Assembly: GCF_005239225.2 (NCBI RefSeq)
Contig: NC_133295.1
Coordinates: 4,464,001 to 4,528,000, forward strand
Length of the DNA stretch: 64,000 nt
DNA from: Populus alba
Lineage: Eukaryota; Streptophyta; Magnoliopsida; Malpighiales; Salicaceae
Direction: 5' to 3'
Shown: positions 62,242 through 64,000 of the stretch, in pieces
Numbering within the stretch: position 1 is the first letter of the stretch
How the letters are laid out: the number at the start of each line of letters is the position of its first letter
Program-made: the position numbers and the translations under genes
The notes under the pieces: model-generated
Told to the model about the DNA's origin: nothing
Database searches by the model: none
The model's input: the letters and a program-made list of their open reading frames with translations, nothing else

Positions 62242-64000
62242 CACTCACTCACTTAACACGAAACTGAGACTTTGAGAAACAGTTTTTCTTTCGCTTCTTT
62301 TGTTGTGGTTGGCTTTGCTTTGTTTTACAGTACTTGCTAGTTTTTGCCTGTTTGTCCTTTTATTGTAGTGCACAACTACAGCTGGTGTGCAAGGTTAAAC
62401 TTTCCATAAAATAAATAAAAATATCTAAACAATAATAAAATCAATTTAGATTAATTTGATTGACACGTGAATTAAAATATAAGATCATAATAATTTTATA
62501 AAAAAATTTAAAAATAAATTATTAAATTTAAAATTTAATAACTAAATATCAAATGATAAAATAAAAAAATTAATTTAAAAAAATACGTTAAATAAAAAAA
62601 ATCAAGTCAAGTTTAATTAACTTTACAAACCCATCAAATATAAAATGATATCAGGATTTAAAAGTTAAATTTGTTGAAAAAGGATATAGAAAAAAACTAA
62701 AATTAAATAATAAATGAAAAAAAAAAAAAACACCAAGCCAACACTAGAAAATGAACAATAAAAAAAGGATCAAAATTGAAAACAAAATAAAATAAAATAA
62801 AAATCTAAAAAACAAAATAAAGAAATGCAAAAGATAAAATAATAGCAATCAAAAAAATAAATACTAGATTGGATAAAAAGATTAAATAAAATTAAATGTT
62901 GAGGGATAAAATTAAAAAAAAAACATTAAAATCAAAAGAAATAGAAATCAAAAGAAAATGAACCAAATACAAAACAATTACAAAATGAAGGACACAACTG
63001 AATTTTTAAAGGCTTGGCATGAATACCAAGGCCAATGAGAGAGACAAGAAAGGGAGGGAAAAAAATTCATCGTTGCTAAATCATTGCTAACCTAACCAAA
63101 CGCGTAACTCCAGCAGCTATAATGCCACCTTACGTGTCAGATGAGATGGGAGTTGCTAGTTTCTAGACACTAGAATACTCCTCATGTGCTTCTAGAATGA
63201 CATAGGGGACAATGACATGTGCATGCATCAAACTTTTTAATTGATTTATTAATATTTTAATATTACAAATTATTAAACCGGCCCTAAGGACATATGAATA
63301 TTACAAAAAAAAAAACATGTTACAAAGAAGAAAATGCCCTCCTAAGCCACTCTTAGATTTTTTAAGTCAAATATTAAATATTTCATTTTAATATACAAAA
63401 AATATGTAAACACAACAAAACCTTTCTTTGCAAGGTCAATATTTTTGAGCTTTTACTATGCAAATATTATTTTACTATGCAAATAAAAGAAAAAAGACAC
63501 AAAAACGCCTAAAAGAAAGGCTAATTTTTTTAGCTTTTAAGGGCAACAAAGTATTTTTATTGCACATATAAAAAATAGTGAACGACTAAATTGTCCCCGA
63601 TCAATTAATAAATGGCATTTGGATCCCTTGAAAAAGATGATTTTACCCTTGTTGCCAAAACAATTATTAAGTGTAGTGAAGGACAAAATGGTCCATACAT
63701 TGTCTGGATCCACAATGTTTCTCCTCACATACCACATGAAAACACTAAGGCCTTTTAGTTTTTTTTTGTAATAAAGGGGTGGCTCATGAAGGTTTTTTGC
63801 AGAATAAAAAAAGGTCAGAAAAATAATATAAATGTTTTTTAAAAAAATTAAATGAGAATAGGATAATTGTATAAAAGAAAAAGAAAAAAAAAGGAAAAAT
63901 ATGAATCTTAATTGCCAACAAATAAAATATCAAATGAAGAAATTAAAAAAAAAACAAAAAAGAAATTGATATGAGTCTATCCAAACCAGCACACCAAATT

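Larger units (their letters stand above)
60555..64000 (-). repeat. Inverted segmental duplication, arm 2
   Basis: This is the reverse complement of 47788-50745, continuing past the window end. It carries the truncated mutarotase copy, its promoter and the right part of the long-TIR element. It differs from arm 1 by an insertion of about 445 bases at exon 2 (61524-62017) and small changes. Confidence 0.92.

Overview
The window is nuclear DNA of a woody eudicot, most likely Populus or another member of the Salicaceae. The evidence is multi-exon genes with GT-AG introns whose products are plant families, very AT-rich intergenic DNA, tRNA-derived SINEs, Tourist-like MITEs and a plant Helitron with an RPA gene. 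The genus is inferred from the overall look of genes and repeats, not from a database search.

Layout. 1.15-3.2 kb (-): SRP19, three exons, intact. 3.2-5.9 kb: its leader, then AT-rich intergenic DNA. 5.88 to about 16.3 kb (-): an autonomous-type Helitron. It has a broken Rep/PIF1-helicase gene (10.65-15.57 kb) and an RPA1-like gene (6.38-10.26 kb) whose nine predicted exons join into one open frame of 556 residues. 17.35-18.15 kb (+): a severed 5' piece (two exons) of a KEA4/5/6-type K+/H+ antiporter gene. 19.45-20.20 kb: a near-perfect foldback of about 370-bp arms. 21.42-21.91 kb (+): a frameshifted DUF4228/PADRE gene. 22-27.9 kb: repeats, including a SINE with target-site duplications. 27.94-28.82 kb (-): a two-exon plant-specific gene of unknown function. 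30.67-34.4 kb (-): a HARBI1/ALP1-like, PIF/Harbinger-derived gene. 34.5-41 kb: AT-rich, with a second foldback at 37.2-37.7 kb. 41.06-43.20 kb (+): intronless PRP28/RH21 DEAD-box helicase with a one-base shift in an A7 run. 46.55-48.57 kb: a 2-kb element with terminal inverted repeats of about 520 bp. 49.54-52.00 kb (+): a complete five-exon galactose mutarotase gene. 52.2-53.06 kb: an LRR-receptor remnant. 53-60.5 kb: repeats, retroelement debris and a tandem array. 60.56-64.0 kb (-): an inverted duplicate of 47.79-50.75 kb carrying only exons 1-3 of the mutarotase gene, with an insertion apparently copied from 44.3-44.6 kb.

The genes do not form a pathway. The intact or near-intact host genes act in ER protein targeting (SRP19), pre-mRNA splicing (PRP28), sugar anomer conversion (mutarotase) and possibly chromatin (ALP1-like). 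The rest records genome turnover: Helitron decay, gene-fragment formation, foldbacks and inverted duplication. Several disrupted frames sit in homopolymer runs, so sequencing or assembly error must be excluded before calling those genes dead. I found no clearly undescribed biological system. The strongest leads are the intact RPA gene beside a dead Rep gene, and the inverted mutarotase duplication with its copied-in filler.
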